Below, in pieces: positions 23,939 to 31,903 of a stretch of 37,952 nt of DNA. A program made the position numbers and the translations under genes. Every line of letters starts with the position of its first letter. Positions within the stretch are counted from its first letter, which is position 1. The stretch is from Bacteroidales bacterium (GTDB lineage: Bacteria > Bacteroidota > Bacteroidia > Bacteroidales > UBA932): contig JAEEIQ010000032.1 in NCBI GenBank assembly GCA_016281435.1, positions 1 through 37,952 on the forward strand. The letters run 5' to 3'. The notes beneath the pieces were generated by a model. The model was not told the DNA's origin. It did no database searches and saw only the letters and a program-made list of their open reading frames with translations.

Positions 23939-25828
23939 ATGGCAGAAGCAATCAACTATACCGACGACAATATCCGCACCCTGGAAGGAGTGAAGCACAT
24001 CCGGATGCGTCCCGGGATGTATATCGGGCGCCTCGGGAACGGCAACAACCCGGGTGATGGAATCTATGTACTTTTGAAAGAAATTGTTGACAACTCGATC
24101 GACGAGTTCGCGATGGGTTATGGAAAGCAGATCCGCATCGATATCGCGGGGCATGAGGTTACGGTCCGTGACTACGGCCGCGGAATTCCCCTCGGTTCGG
24201 TTGTCAAGGCGGTAAGCATCCTGAATACGGGAGGAAAGTTCGACGACAAGGCTTTCCAGAAGTCGGTTGGTCTCAACGGCGTCGGCACTAAGGCCGTCAA
24301 CGCCCTGTCGAAGACTTTCTATGTCTGCTCTTACCGCGACGGAGAGTCTTCCTGGGCCCGTTTCGAGCAGGGGGAACTGGTGGACAGCGGCATGGGACCG
24401 TCCAAGGAAAAAGACGGCACCCTGGTCGTCTTCACCCCTGACGAGGACATCTTTGGAAAATACGATTTCCACGAGGACTACGTGGAGACCCTGATAAAGA
24501 ACTATTCTTATCTCAAGAAAGGGCTTACCCTGTATCTCAACGGCACCGCATACAAGTCCGAGAACGGCCTTCTTGACCTTGTGAACGAGAATCTCAGCGA
24601 GGCGCCGCTCTATCCTCCCATCCATCTGGAGGGGGAGGACATCGAGATAGTCCTCAGCCACGGCAACGCATACGGTGAGAACATTTCCTCCTTCGTCAAC
24701 GGCCAGAATACCCGCGACGGGGGTACGCACCTCGCGGCATACAGGGAAGCCATCGCCAAGACGCTCAAGGAGTTCTTCAAGAAAAACTATGCTCCCGAGG
24801 ACTGCCGGCAGGGTGTTGTAGGAGCCATCAGCATCCAGATCCAGGAGCCCCAGTTCGAAGCCCAGACCAAGATCAAGCTAAGTTCCACCTACATGTGGGA
24901 GAAGCAGGGGCACGGCGAAGTCAACCACGGCCCGACCATCCGCTCCTATGTCAACGACTTCGTGTCCAAGGCGCTGGACGACTATCTCACCATACACAAG
25001 GACATAGTCCCCGTCATCGAAGAGAAGATAAAGTCATCCCAGCAGGAAAGGGAGGAGATTTCCGGCATCCAGAAGAAGACCCGCGAGCGCAACAAGAAGG
25101 CCAACGTCTACAACAAGAAACTGCGCGACTGCCGCTTCCATCTCGGGGACAAGCGCACGGACAAGACCACGGACGACATCGAGCGTTCCAGCATCTTCAT
25201 TACGGAGGGCGACTCCGCAAGCGGAACCATCACGAAGGCCTGCAACGCCAATTTCCAGGCGGTGTTCAGCCTGCGTGGAAAGCCGATAAACTGCTACAAG
25301 GAAAGCCGCAAGAAGGTCGCCGAGAACGAAGAACTCAACCTCCTCATCTCAGCCCTCGGCGTGGAGGACGACCTCGAGAATCTCCGCTACAACAACATTA
25401 TAGTGGCCACTGATGCTGATGACGACGGCATGCACATCCGCATGCTGGTCCTTACCTTCTTCATGAAGTATTATCCGGATCTGATCCGCCGCGGCCATGT
25501 CCACATCCTCCAGACGCCTCTTTTCCGCGTGCGTAACAAGAAGGAGAACCGCTACTGCTATTCCATCGAAGAGAAAGAAGCGGCCATAGCGGCTTTGAAG
25601 TCGGGGGTCGAGATCACAAGGTTCAAGGGTCTCGGCGAGATCTCGTCCGACGAGTTCGTCAACTTCATCGGTGACCAGATGCGTCTCGACGAGGTCAACC
25701 TCGCCGAAGAGGAGTCGATCGCGGACATCATGGAGTTCTACATGGGGGACAACACCGTCGAGCGGCAGAATTTCATCCGCCGCAACCTCCGTAGCGAGGA
25801 GGAACTCGAAGATATCAATATCAGCTAG
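23939..25828 (+). CDS. parE: DNA topoisomerase IV subunit B
   Basis: A 629-residue type IIA topoisomerase ATPase subunit. The GHKL ATPase shows LLKEIVDNSIDEF near residue 48, RDYGRGIPLG near 82 and GLNGVGTKAVNALS near 112; the TOPRIM domain shows ITEGDSASG near 420 and DADDDGMHIR near 490. The opening NYTDDNIRTLEGVKHIRMRP and the short length are typical of Bacteroidetes ParE rather than GyrB. The enzyme decatenates daughter chromosomes together with ParC, whose gene is not next to it in this window. The ATG at 23939 fits the family start. Its stop shares CTAG with the convergent esterase gene. Confidence 0.93.
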   Translation: MAEAINYTDDNIRTLEGVKHIRMRPGMYIGRLGNGNNPGDGIYVLLKEIVDNSIDEFAMGYGKQIRIDIAGHEVTVRDYGRGIPLGSVVKAVSILNTGGKFDDKAFQKSVGLNGVGTKAVNALSKTFYVCSYRDGESSWARFEQGELVDSGMGPSKEKDGTLVVFTPDEDIFGKYDFHEDYVETLIKNYSYLKKGLTLYLNGTAYKSENGLLDLVNENLSEAPLYPPIHLEGEDIEIVLSHGNAYGENISSFVNGQNTRDGGTHLAAYREAIAKTLKEFFKKNYAPEDCRQGVVGAISIQIQEPQFEAQTKIKLSSTYMWEKQGHGEVNHGPTIRSYVNDFVSKALDDYLTIHKDIVPVIEEKIKSSQQEREEISGIQKKTRERNKKANVYNKKLRDCRFHLGDKRTDKTTDDIERSSIFITEGDSASGTITKACNANFQAVFSLRGKPINCYKESRKKVAENEELNLLISALGVEDDLENLRYNNIIVATDADDDGMHIRMLVLTFFMKYYPDLIRRGHVHILQTPLFRVRNKKENRYCYSIEEKEAAIAALKSGVEITRFKGLGEISSDEFVNFIGDQMRLDEVNLAEEESIADIMEFYMGDNTVERQNFIRRNLRSEEELEDINIS

Positions 25829-26772
25829 TCCAGAGCCTTCCTCTGCTGGTCGAGGAAACGTTTCAGGGTCGCGAAGAACTCGGCCCTGTAGGGTTCTATC
25901 CTGTCCACCCCGAACTCGGTCGTGGTGAACCCCCAGCCGTGGCCGCCGGTGGGCCAGATGTGGATTTCGCCCGGAACCTTGTACTCCTGCATCTTCCGGA
26001 AGAAAAGGATGCTGTTTTCGGGCGGCACTGTCTTGTCGTCGGCGGAGAGCAGCAGGATAGTCGGGGGCGTCTGGGCATTCACGTGGTTCTGCAGGGAATA
26101 CTGCTCCATGAGTGCGTCCTCCCCGCCTGTCAGCTGGATGCATGTTCCGCTGTGCCGGATGCCGGGGTGCAGGTCTATCACGGGATAGATGAGCACGGAA
26201 AAGTCGGGCCTCGTGATTTCGTCCGTCCACAGGACGGTGGCGCTCGCCGCAAGATGGCCGCCGGCCGAGAATCCCATGATCCCAATCTGCCTTATACCCC
26301 ATTCCGATGCATGGGCGCGGCAGTAGCGGAAGGCGTTGTGCACGTCGGTCAGGGGCACGGTGCAGTGCCCGTTCGGGAGCCTGTAATGCAGCACGCAGAG
26401 GGCTATGCCGTTCTTCTGGGTCCATGCGGCGACGTTCTTGCCCTCATTGATGAACGCGAGGATGCTGTATCCGCCGCCGGGGCAGCAGATTATCATCTGA
26501 CCGTTGCATTTCTTGGGGATGTAGATGTCCATGAAGGCGTCGTCACCGACCTTCATCATGCGGGTCGGGTCCTTGTATTCCATCTTTGTCCAGCCGTTGG
26601 ATTCGCCGGCGCCGCGGGTGATTTCGATTCCGTTTTCGACTATGCCTTTTCCCGAGGCCTGGCCCTCTGGGTAGAGGAGGACCGTCTTCGTGGGGGCGGG
26701 ATACTTGTCTTTGGCGGAGAGGGGCAGCACTATTGCCGCTATCGCCATGATGGCGGTAAGTTTTATGGACAT
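25825..26772 (-). CDS. Secreted alpha/beta-hydrolase (acetylxylan-esterase-like)
   Basis: A 315-residue exported alpha/beta hydrolase. The N-terminal signal peptide is MSIKLTAIMAIAAIVLPLSA. The oxyanion region is CCPGGGYSILAF near residue 95, the nucleophile elbow IMGFSAGGHLAAS near 165, the Asp is likely in LLSADDKTVPP near 245, and the His in TGGHGWGF near 277. This layout fits BD-FAE/acetylxylan-esterase-like enzymes that remove acyl groups from plant glycans. The only other carbohydrate-active genes in the window are the lyase pair 2 kb away, so a shared role is speculative. No -7 element is visible between its ATG and the terminator upstream; it may depend on read-through from the ferredoxin gene. 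Confidence 0.8.
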   Translation of the reverse strand: MSIKLTAIMAIAAIVLPLSAKDKYPAPTKTVLLYPEGQASGKGIVENGIEITRGAGESNGWTKMEYKDPTRMMKVGDDAFMDIYIPKKCNGQMIICCPGGGYSILAFINEGKNVAAWTQKNGIALCVLHYRLPNGHCTVPLTDVHNAFRYCRAHASEWGIRQIGIMGFSAGGHLAASATVLWTDEITRPDFSVLIYPVIDLHPGIRHSGTCIQLTGGEDALMEQYSLQNHVNAQTPPTILLLSADDKTVPPENSILFFRKMQEYKVPGEIHIWPTGGHGWGFTTTEFGVDRIEPYRAEFFATLKRFLDQQRKALD

Positions 26773-26788
26773 GGTTTATGCTTTATAT

Positions 26789-26821
26789 AAAAAAACAAGG
26801 ACCGGCCCGAAGGGTCAGTCC
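26789..26821 (-). terminator. Rho-independent terminator after the ferredoxin gene
   Basis: Read on the minus strand, arms GGACTGACCC and GGGCCGGTCC (one T-G pair, one A-C mismatch) enclose a TTC loop and are followed by TTG and then seven T. It lies 20 bases past the ferredoxin stop. Confidence 0.75.
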
Positions 26822-26840
26822 GTATTGATTTGGCCGGGTC

Positions 26841-27014
26841 TTACTCGGCGGGGGAAATGGCTCCCATCGGGCAGGCATCGACGCAGGTTCCGCAGTCGAT
26901 GCACACGTCGGGATCGATGGTGTAAACGTCTCCCTCCTTGATGGCTCCGGTAGGGCATTCGCCCTGGCAGGTGCCGCAAGCAACGCAGATGTCTGCGGAA
27001 ATTTTGTGTGCCAT
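26841..27014 (-). CDS. Small 2[4Fe-4S] ferredoxin
   Basis: A 57-residue bacterial-type ferredoxin. Two CxxCxxCxxxCP motifs are complete: CVACGTCQGECP (C10, C13, C16, C20) and CIDCGTCVDACP (C38, C41, C44, C48), each followed by the usual GAI. Such proteins carry electrons for oxidoreductases such as pyruvate:ferredoxin oxidoreductase, a gene for which lies at the far end of the window. It has its own promoter and terminator and is thus a stand-alone gene. Confidence 0.95.
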   Translation of the reverse strand: MAHKISADICVACGTCQGECPTGAIKEGDVYTIDPDVCIDCGTCVDACPMGAISPAE

Positions 27015-27040
27015 AAACTAAAATTTTTCAGTTAACCGTG

Positions 27041-27048
27041 CAAAAATA
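27041..27048 (-). promoter_or_regulatory. Full -33/-7 promoter of the ferredoxin gene
   Basis: TATTTTTG on the minus strand is an exact -7 element; TTTG (plus-strand CAAA at 27069-27072) lies 20 bases upstream, giving the best two-part Bacteroidetes promoter in the window. The ATG follows after 26 bases. Confidence 0.7.
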
Positions 27049-27096
27049 ACACCGTAAAATCGAAAAGGCAAATAATAATGGAAAGATTTTTGTTGT

Positions 27097-27104
27097 TACC
27101 TTTG
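27097..27104 (+). promoter_or_regulatory. -7 promoter element for the DUF1573 gene
   Basis: TACCTTTG, exact consensus, ends six bases before the ATG at 27111, predicting a leaderless or nearly leaderless transcript. Confidence 0.6.
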
Positions 27105-27110
27105 CAAAGT

Positions 27111-28184
27111 ATGAGAAAGATTCTCTTCATATTGGCGCTCTCTTTCGCAGCAGTCTTGTCCCTCCGGGCGCAGACTGATTTCGGCGGGGTGGTCAGGCTG
27201 GACCGAACCGTGCACGATTTCGGTGACGTGACGCTGAAGGACGGGCCCCTGAAATGCTCCTTTACCATAACCAATATATCGCAGGAGGAGCTAACGGTCA
27301 CCTCCGTCGTGTCTTCCTGCGGATGTACCGGGGTGAAATGGACCCGTGAGGCCCTTGCCCCCGGTGCTTCGGGCAAGATCGAAGCCACTTATTCCAATGA
27401 CGAGGGAGCATTTCCGTTCGACAAGACCCTCACCGTATATGTCACGGCTATGAAAAGACCGGTGATACTGCACCTGCGGGGAGTCGTACACGACAGGAAG
27501 AAGCCCCTTGCCGAAATGTTCCCGGTGCGTATGGGCCCTCTCGGCCTCAAGAGCACGGATATCAATGCCGGTACTTTGTCACAGGGCGAAACGCGGAGCG
27601 GGGAGTTTACTGTAGCGAATCTCGGGAAGACATCGGTGAGCATCAGTTTCAAGGACGTCTCTGACGGCCTTGTTTTGGTTTCCGACGGCCCCGTCGCCCC
27701 CGGTTCCACGGGAAAGATACGCTATACGGTCGCCGCGGACAGAAGCCGATGGGGACGCAACATGTACATGGCCGCACTGGTTTCGTCGGGAAAAGTCCTC
27801 GGGCGCGTCGGCATTGCCGCCGCCACCAAGGAGAACTTCTCTTCATGGGACAAGGCAAAGAGGGATGCCGCCGCATCTCCCGTCTTCGACTCCAGTACCT
27901 GGTCCTTCGATCCCGTGCCGTCCGGCGCGCGTTTCGAGGCCTCGTTCCGCCTTGTGAACAAGGGCAAGTCGGACCTCGTCATATATAAGGTCGAGACGGA
28001 CAACCGGGCCGTGTCCGTTCCATCCCTTCCCGCCGCCCTTCCGGCCGGAGGCAGGACGGATCTTCGTTTCAAGGTCGATACCAAGGGCCTTGCGGCCGGA
28101 GAACAGCTTTACATGATAACCCTTTATACGAATGCGCCGCTGCGGCCGGTGATAAACCTTTTCGTGGCAGGATTCCTCAAATAG
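27111..28184 (+). CDS. Exported DUF1573-domain protein
   Basis: A 357-residue exported protein with signal peptide MRKILFILALSFAAVLSLRA. The first DUF1573 domain covers residues about 25-130: VHDFGDVTLKDGPL, FTITNISQEELTVTSVVSSC and the conserved CGCT. A second Ig/ASPM-like beta domain follows (GEFTVANLGKTSVSIS) and a third similar segment near 290 (SFRLVNKGKSDLVI). These beta-sandwich proteins are abundant in Bacteroidetes but lack a settled role. The ATG at 27111 is chosen over 27078 because the signal peptide and promoter position demand it. The stop is two bases before the next acyltransferase gene, so they form an operon. Confidence 0.85.
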   Translation: MRKILFILALSFAAVLSLRAQTDFGGVVRLDRTVHDFGDVTLKDGPLKCSFTITNISQEELTVTSVVSSCGCTGVKWTREALAPGASGKIEATYSNDEGAFPFDKTLTVYVTAMKRPVILHLRGVVHDRKKPLAEMFPVRMGPLGLKSTDINAGTLSQGETRSGEFTVANLGKTSVSISFKDVSDGLVLVSDGPVAPGSTGKIRYTVAADRSRWGRNMYMAALVSSGKVLGRVGIAAATKENFSSWDKAKRDAAASPVFDSSTWSFDPVPSGARFEASFRLVNKGKSDLVIYKVETDNRAVSVPSLPAALPAGGRTDLRFKVDTKGLAAGEQLYMITLYTNAPLRPVINLFVAGFLK

Positions 28185-28186
28185 AA

Positions 28187-29476
28187 ATGGCAGAGATCTG
28201 GAAGCACAATCTTTCTTACAGGCTCCTGCGGCCTGTCGTGGACATCTGTGTGTACCGTAGTTTCCGCCGTGTCAGCATTGTCGGGCGGGAAAACATCCCG
28301 AAGGACGGTTCGCTCCTGATTGCCCCGAACCATTGCAACGCTCTGATGGATGCGCTGGACATACTGCTGCTCTTCCGCGGGCCGGTCATGTTCGGAAGCC
28401 GCGCCGACATTTTCAAATCTCCCGCAGCCGCCGCGGTGCTCAGATGGCTGAAAATCATTCCGATTCCCCGTGAAAGGGACGGCATGGATGCATTGAAAAG
28501 CGGCATGGGGTCCGTGCACGAGGCATCCGAAATCCTTTCACACGGGTATCCTTTCTGCCTCTATAGCGAAGGAACGCATCGTACGAAACACTCCCTCCTT
28601 CGAATCAGGAAGGGGATATTCCGTGTCGCCCTGGAAGCCGTACGGAATACGGAAGGCCCCGTGTACATACTTCCGGTCGGGCTCGAGTACGGGGATTATT
28701 ACCGCTACCGGGGTACGCTTTTGATGAATGTGGGCAGGGCCATGGAAATCCGGGCCATACTTTCGGAGCATCCGGATGCCGGAGAGGCGGAGATTTACCG
28801 CCTGCTCAGCGAGGAACTCCGCAGGCGGCTTTCATCCCTTATCATATGCCTGAAGGACGATGAACGCTACGAGGACAACTGGACCCTCGTCCGCTTCCTT
28901 CTGGCCGGCTACCGAGGTTCCCTTGCCGGGCGGCTGAAGGCGGCACAGGGGCTGGTTTCAGGCGTCGAAGAAGCCTCTGAGCGTTTTCCAAGGGAGATGA
29001 AGGCCCTTGTCTACAAGACGACGGAATTGTCCAACCTGCGCAGGCGCAGGAAGGTAAGTTACCTCTCGTTCGGCCGCGGACGCAGCGCATGGCGCATCTT
29101 CGGAGGACTGCTCCAGTGGCTCATAGCCCTACCATATTTTCTGTGGTCTGCCATGGCCAGCCTTCCCGTGTGGCTGACGGCTGAGATTATCAGTTCCCGC
29201 CTGGCGGACCGGGCGTTCAAGAATTCGATACGTTGTTGCGTGCGCCTTGTGGGCATGCCGCTGATGAATCTGATATGGATCGTGCTCGCTTTCTGCTTCC
29301 TGCCTGAGGTTCCGGCGCTGGCCGCAGTTCTTCTGAGCCTGCCGTCATGCAGCGTTTTCTATGACTTCAGCGACCTCACGCGTATCCTGTTCTCGGATAT
29401 CGTTTATGCGCTGCATCCGGAAATGGAGCGGCTGCACAAAGAGATACTGAGACGCTACAAAGTTATCTCGATGTAA
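28187..29476 (+). CDS. PlsC-type acyltransferase with C-terminal membrane region
   Basis: A 429-residue membrane-associated acyltransferase. The catalytic motif is NHCNALMD near residue 47 (five residues between His and Asp, as in the GlsA-like gene), followed by PIPRERDGMDALKSG near 95 and YSEGTHRTKHSLL near 126. Residues about 300-385 contain hydrophobic stretches (LLQWLIALPYFLWSAMASLP, LIWIVLAFCFLP) that look like membrane anchors. Bacteroidetes annotate this type as 1-acyl-glycerol-3-phosphate acyltransferase. It probably makes phosphatidic acid or remodels lipids. It is co-transcribed with the DUF1573 gene. No terminator follows before the promoter of the aminotransferase. Confidence 0.8.
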   Translation: MAEIWKHNLSYRLLRPVVDICVYRSFRRVSIVGRENIPKDGSLLIAPNHCNALMDALDILLLFRGPVMFGSRADIFKSPAAAAVLRWLKIIPIPRERDGMDALKSGMGSVHEASEILSHGYPFCLYSEGTHRTKHSLLRIRKGIFRVALEAVRNTEGPVYILPVGLEYGDYYRYRGTLLMNVGRAMEIRAILSEHPDAGEAEIYRLLSEELRRRLSSLIICLKDDERYEDNWTLVRFLLAGYRGSLAGRLKAAQGLVSGVEEASERFPREMKALVYKTTELSNLRRRRKVSYLSFGRGRSAWRIFGGLLQWLIALPYFLWSAMASLPVWLTAEIISSRLADRAFKNSIRCCVRLVGMPLMNLIWIVLAFCFLPEVPALAAVLLSLPSCSVFYDFSDLTRILFSDIVYALHPEMERLHKEILRRYKVISM

Positions 29477-29487
29477 AGTATTTTTGC

Positions 29488-29495
29488 TACCTTTG
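29488..29495 (+). promoter_or_regulatory. -7 promoter element for the aminotransferase cassette
   Basis: TACCTTTG, exact consensus, 18 bases before the ATG at 29514. A second exact match, TATTTTTG, lies just upstream at 29479-29486, so either may serve. Confidence 0.6.
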
Positions 29496-29513
29496 CGTCC
29501 TGAACCAGAAACC

Positions 29514-30566
29514 ATGAAAATTCACTCGTATGTCTTCCCGGGCGATCTGGACCCGGAGATTGCAGCTATCGGTTCCTCCCCGATTCCATACATGAGGACG
29601 GCCGAATTCTCAGCAACGAATCTTGAGAGCATTTCAATCCTGAAGGAACTCTTCCATTGCAAGGACGGAGAGGTGCTCATATATACCGGGTCGGGCACCG
29701 GTGCGATGTCCGCTGTGGTCGAGAACTACGTCAGCACCCTGAAGAAGGCCATAGTGATAGACGGAGGGTCTTTCGGCCACCGCTGGTGGGATCTGTGTTC
29801 ATATTATGGCGTGCCTGCAGTGCATTTCGAGGTCCCTTTCGCCAAGGATATCGACTACGGCCTGCTTGAAGAAACGATACGCAGCGAGAAGCCGGACGTG
29901 CTGCTCTGCCAGCATCACGAGACATCTTCGGGCCAGCTTTTCAATCTTCCCGCGATCTCCGGAATCTGCCGCAGGGCAGGGGTATCCCTTGTCGTGGACG
30001 TCGTCAGTTCCTTCCTCGCCGAAGAACTGGATATGGATGCTCTCGGAATAGATATCTGCCTTACCAGCACCCAGAAAGGCCTCAACGTGCCTCCCGGCTT
30101 GTCGATAATATGCCTGGGCGGACGACTTGCCGGCTATCCTTTCGCACGGAACGGATACTATTGGGATTTCAAGACCAATATCGACAACCTGCACCGCGGG
30201 CAGACCCCGTTTTCCCCCGCTACGACCATATATCTGCAATTGAACGCCCGCCTGCGCCAGCTGCAGTCCGAAGGGGGAGAGGACGCCAACATCGCCAAGG
30301 TCCGGCACCGTGCATCCGTTTTCCGCGCCGAAGTTGCCCGTTATGGCTGGGAAATGCCGGCGGAGGTCCCTTCCTGCGCCATCACCTCGATCCTTACATC
30401 TGATACATCGGAGCGCAGGATCTTCCGTGGATTGATAGAAAAATACGGAACTTTCATCATGCCGGGCAGCGTTCCTGGCTTTTACCGCATCTCTCATCTT
30501 GGATTGCAGACGGACCGGGACCTTGGGGATCTCGCCGCGAGAATCCGGGAGTTGGAATTACAATGA
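29514..30566 (+). CDS. Class V PLP-dependent aminotransferase
   Basis: A 350-residue fold-type I PLP enzyme of aminotransferase class V, in the alanine-glyoxylate/serine-pyruvate/2-aminoethylphosphonate group. IYTGSGTGAM near residue 57 binds the cofactor phosphate, D162 in VVDVVSSF pairs with the pyridine nitrogen, and K188 in TSTQKGLNVPPG forms the Schiff base. C-terminal PGFYRISHLG carries the substrate-carboxylate Arg. The ATG at 29514 follows a promoter; an upstream extension of ten residues is Pro-rich and unlikely. Its TGA overlaps the next ATG (ATGA), so it acts with the cytidylyltransferase fusion and LicD. It may supply an amino or keto group for the compound that is later activated with CTP. 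The substrate is unknown. Confidence 0.85.
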   Translation: MKIHSYVFPGDLDPEIAAIGSSPIPYMRTAEFSATNLESISILKELFHCKDGEVLIYTGSGTGAMSAVVENYVSTLKKAIVIDGGSFGHRWWDLCSYYGVPAVHFEVPFAKDIDYGLLEETIRSEKPDVLLCQHHETSSGQLFNLPAISGICRRAGVSLVVDVVSSFLAEELDMDALGIDICLTSTQKGLNVPPGLSIICLGGRLAGYPFARNGYYWDFKTNIDNLHRGQTPFSPATTIYLQLNARLRQLQSEGGEDANIAKVRHRASVFRAEVARYGWEMPAEVPSCAITSILTSDTSERRIFRGLIEKYGTFIMPGSVPGFYRISHLGLQTDRDLGDLAARIRELELQ

Positions 30567-31903
30567 AGAAAGTCATAACCTACGGCACGTTCGACCTTCT
30601 GCACGAGGGCCATCTGAATCTGTTGCGCCGTGCAAAGGCCCTGGGAGATTATCTGATAGTCGGGGTGACTACCGACAATTTCGACCTCGAGAGGGGAAAG
30701 ATGAACACGGTTGAACCCGTTGCGGACAGGATCAAGGCCGTATGGGAGACCGGGCTCGCGGACCAGGTCGTCATTGAAGAGTACAAGGGCCAGAAAATCG
30801 AGGATATACAGAAGTACGGCGTCGATATCTTCGCGATCGGTTCCGACTGGGTCGGGGCTTTCGATTACCTTAAGGAATACTGCGAAGTCGTTTATCTTCC
30901 AAGGACGGAGGGCATCTCAAGCACCCAGCTTCGTGAGAAGAGAGCCTCCCTGCGTCTCGGTGTCATCGGGACCGGCAGCATCGCGCGTCGTTTCATCCCC
31001 GAATCCAGGGAAGTCAACGGCAACATCATAAGCGCCGTCTGGAACCCTGACATGGAACAGAGCCGTTCTTTCTGTAAGGAATTCGGGATAGGGACGGCCG
31101 CCTCTTCGTTTGAAGAATTGCTTTCGTCTTGCGACGCCGTGTATGTCGCATCTCCGCATTACACCCATTTCGATTATTGCAGGCGTGCGCTGGAGGCCGG
31201 AAAGCATGTGCTTTGCGAGACGCCGTTCGTTCTCAGCCTTGCGGAGGCGGAGCGTCTGTACGGCCTTGCGGAAAAGGGCGGACTGGTCCTGATGGTCGCC
31301 CACAAGACGGCGTACTGTCCTGCATTCAACCACCTGGTGTCCCTTCTCAAGTCGGGAATTATCGGAGACATAGTCGACGTCAACGCGTCGATCACCACCC
31401 TTACGGACGAGAATTCTTCGAAGATGGACGGCAGCCTGTCCGGCGGCAGCATGACCGAAAACGGATGCTTCCCCCTTCTTCCCGTATTCAAGTTCTTCGG
31501 CACCGACTGGCGCAACATCAATTTCTACTCCAAGATGAAGGGCGGCGTGGACCTGTACACGAAGGCTGTTTTCCTTTATGACAACGCCGTGGCCTCTATC
31601 CAGGTCGGCCTCGGGGCAAAGACGGAAGGCAACCTTGTGGTTTCCGGGACCAAGGGATACGCTTATGTCCCCGCTCCGTGGTGGAAGACGGATTATTTCG
31701 AAATCCGTTTCGAAGACCAGAACCAGAACAAGAAGTTTTTCTATCCTTTTGCCGGAGAAGGCCTGCGTTATGAGATCAAGGATTTCATAGGCCACGTTTT
31801 CGACGGCGACGACCGTTTCTACAAACTGACCCGCGAGGAGGTCCTGAAAATGTCCCTCGTGCAGCAGCTGTGGAGGAGCGGAACCCATGTTTTTGAGATA
31901 TGA
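30563..31903 (+). CDS. Cytidylyltransferase fused to a Gfo/Idh/MocA-type oxidoreductase
   Basis: A 446-residue two-domain protein. Residues 1-128 are a TagD-like cytidylyltransferase: TYGTFDLLHEGHLNLL with the HxGH motif at H14-H17, then RTEGISSTQLR near 114. Residues 130-446 are a Gfo/Idh/MocA-type domain: Rossmann motif VIGTGSIA near 134, YVASPHYTH near 194 and the motif HVLCETPF near 216. In most family members the latter is EKP with a catalytic Lys; here position 220 is Thr. Start and stop both overlap neighbours by four bases. The arrangement recalls Bcs1/TarIJ enzymes that reduce a sugar phosphate and activate it with CTP, but both folds differ from those. It probably makes the CDP-activated donor for the adjacent LicD; product unknown. 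Confidence 0.8.
   Translation: MKKVITYGTFDLLHEGHLNLLRRAKALGDYLIVGVTTDNFDLERGKMNTVEPVADRIKAVWETGLADQVVIEEYKGQKIEDIQKYGVDIFAIGSDWVGAFDYLKEYCEVVYLPRTEGISSTQLREKRASLRLGVIGTGSIARRFIPESREVNGNIISAVWNPDMEQSRSFCKEFGIGTAASSFEELLSSCDAVYVASPHYTHFDYCRRALEAGKHVLCETPFVLSLAEAERLYGLAEKGGLVLMVAHKTAYCPAFNHLVSLLKSGIIGDIVDVNASITTLTDENSSKMDGSLSGGSMTENGCFPLLPVFKFFGTDWRNINFYSKMKGGVDLYTKAVFLYDNAVASIQVGLGAKTEGNLVVSGTKGYAYVPAPWWKTDYFEIRFEDQNQNKKFFYPFAGEGLRYEIKDFIGHVFDGDDRFYKLTREEVLKMSLVQQLWRSGTHVFEI

Noticed and set aside
29514..30566. The aminotransferase as a 2-aminoethylphosphonate transaminase (phosphonate pathway)
   Set aside because: It belongs to the same broad class, but there is no PEP mutase or phosphonopyruvate decarboxylase gene in the window and its N-terminus does not resemble PhnW, so I make no phosphonate claim.
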